NCBI GenBank assembly: GCA_000173575.1
Contig: ABYL01000041.1
Coordinates: forward strand, 1 to 52,103
Length of the DNA stretch: 52,103 nucleotides
Direction of reading: 5' to 3'
Origin: Burkholderia sp. H160
GTDB lineage: Bacteria > Pseudomonadota > Gammaproteobacteria > Burkholderiales > Burkholderiaceae
Shown here piece by piece: positions 51,289 to 52,103 of the stretch (positions within the stretch are counted from its first letter, which is position 1; every line of letters begins with the position of its first letter). Below the pieces are notes generated by a model. It was not told the DNA's origin. It was given only the letters and a program-made list of their open reading frames with translations, and did not search any database. Made by a program: the position numbers and the translations under genes.

Positions 51289-52023
51289 TCATCGCGCGCA
51301 GCCTGATTGCGTGGCGAGCTCGTTCAGATCGTCGACGACGAAGTCCCACGCCTCGTCGGCCTTCAGATCGCTGGTCTGCTGAGGACCGTGCTCGGTCGGC
51401 CGCGCGACGAAAGCGGTGCTCAGGCCGACACGCCGGGCCGCGGCGAGATCATTGTTATGGGCGGCAACGAGGCAGAGTTCGCGCGGCGCGATGCCGAGTA
51501 TCTCCGCCGTTTCGCTATAGACCTGCGGCGAGGGTTTGTAAGCGCGAACGATCTCTGCACCGAGAATGGCATCCCAAGGCAGACCGGCATGCTTTGCGAT
51601 GTCCACCATCATGCGAATGTTCCCGTTCGACAGCGGCGCAATGATGAAGCGCTGCTTCAGGCGATGCAAGGCGTCGACGGCATCGGGCCAGGGGTCCAGG
51701 CGATGCCAGCCGAGGTTCAGCTCATCGATCTCCGACTCGGGAACGTTGGCGATGCTAAAACGCGTCAGCACTTTGACGAGATTTTCGCGGTGCAGTACGT
51801 CGAGCCGCACATACGGTCTGCGTCCGCTGCGCACTTCTTCCATCGACGGCGAATACTCGCGTCGCCATGCATCCGCGAACCCGGATGCGTCGAGATCCGG
51901 CGCATGTCGCTCCAGAAACGGTTGCGCTGCCCGCGCGACGCCGCTTCGCCAGTCAACCACGGTTCCGAAGACATCGAACACGATAGCTTTGATGCCGGTT
52001 TGATTTGTCGAGTCGATGCCCAT
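51289..52023 (-). CDS. Haloacid dehalogenase type II-like hydrolase
   Basis: About 244 residues. HAD motif I FDVFGTVVDW with the nucleophilic Asp, motif II LSNG, motif III Lys in KPSPQVY and acidic AAHNNDLAAAR motif IV. The overall pattern is L-2-haloacid dehalogenase (type II). Compared with the studied Pseudomonas enzyme, the motif-IV Ser and Asn (S175, N177) are replaced by Ala and His, so 2-haloacid activity is not assured. ATG chosen with AAGGA upstream; convergent with the SRPBCC gene (13 bp). Confidence 0.87.
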   Translation of the reverse strand: MGIDSTNQTGIKAIVFDVFGTVVDWRSGVARAAQPFLERHAPDLDASGFADAWRREYSPSMEEVRSGRRPYVRLDVLHRENLVKVLTRFSIANVPESEIDELNLGWHRLDPWPDAVDALHRLKQRFIIAPLSNGNIRMMVDIAKHAGLPWDAILGAEIVRAYKPSPQVYSETAEILGIAPRELCLVAAHNNDLAAARRVGLSTAFVARPTEHGPQQTSDLKADEAWDFVVDDLNELATQSGCAR

Positions 52024-52103
52024 GACCTTCCTTGACGGTTGTGGCGGGAACAATCCATCTTAGGCGAAGAGAAAGCCGGACACGCCTGACCACCATGACA
52101 TCT

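Overview
The window is high-GC DNA with the gene content of Burkholderia sensu lato (most like Paraburkholderia/Caballeronia). Porins of the Burkholderia type, BvgS/ClpV relics, an ArcD-ArcA arginine deiminase pair, many lipoproteins and a DmpR/XylR-type aromatic regulator point there. A divergent repA / parA-parB module with a large iteron field shows that the window spans the replication and partition origin of a secondary replicon (chromid or megaplasmid), not the main chromosome.

Layout. 1-10 kb: glycine-zipper lipoprotein and secreted protein, a hipB-hipA toxin-antitoxin pair with a recognisable operator, an RcnB-like periplasmic protein, arcD-arcA on the minus strand, an OmpR/EnvZ-type two-component pair, and a GFA-fold protein with a tiny translationally coupled ORF. 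10.5-13 kb: patatin phospholipase plus GntP permease. 13-17.9 kb: the origin, with repA (minus), about 15 copies of a 19-bp iteron in two clusters, a palindromic operator overlapping the parA start, parA-parB (ATGA overlap), a terminator, then two 23-bp near-perfect palindromes that are strong parS candidates. 17.9-19.7 kb: almost 2 kb with no convincing gene.

19.7-28 kb is a scarred region. A lipase-like lipoprotein and an intact second arcD are followed by a third arcD copy wrecked by an internal deletion plus a frameshift, a LuxR-type response regulator, a fimbrial subunit gene cut off and joined to the 3' part of a type VI secretion clpV gene, and a hybrid histidine kinase reduced to its H-box and Hpt ends. 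These look like the stumps of a fimbrial locus with its BvgAS-like regulators and of a T6SS locus, left by large deletions.

28-45 kb is mostly intact metabolic and envelope genes: SHOCT/PLDc_N protein, BamE-like lipoprotein, phospholipase D, ceramidase-like membrane protein, AI-2E family transporter, GH28 polygalacturonase with two FCD-GntR-type operators upstream, AraC regulator plus VOC protein, a CobW C-terminal scrap, EF-hand protein, S10 carboxypeptidase-like lipoprotein, periplasmic trehalase, cystine-type binding protein, DeoR regulator divergent from nudK, and a porin.

45-51 kb is a compact aromatic meta-cleavage operon on the minus strand (extradiol dioxygenase, C-C hydrolase, MhpA-like monooxygenase, then the porin), preceded by a consensus sigma-54 promoter and divergent from a DmpR/XylR-family activator. 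A 16-codon ORF in the leader looks like the remaining start of a deleted VOC gene. The window ends with a SRPBCC protein and a haloacid-dehalogenase-type hydrolase.
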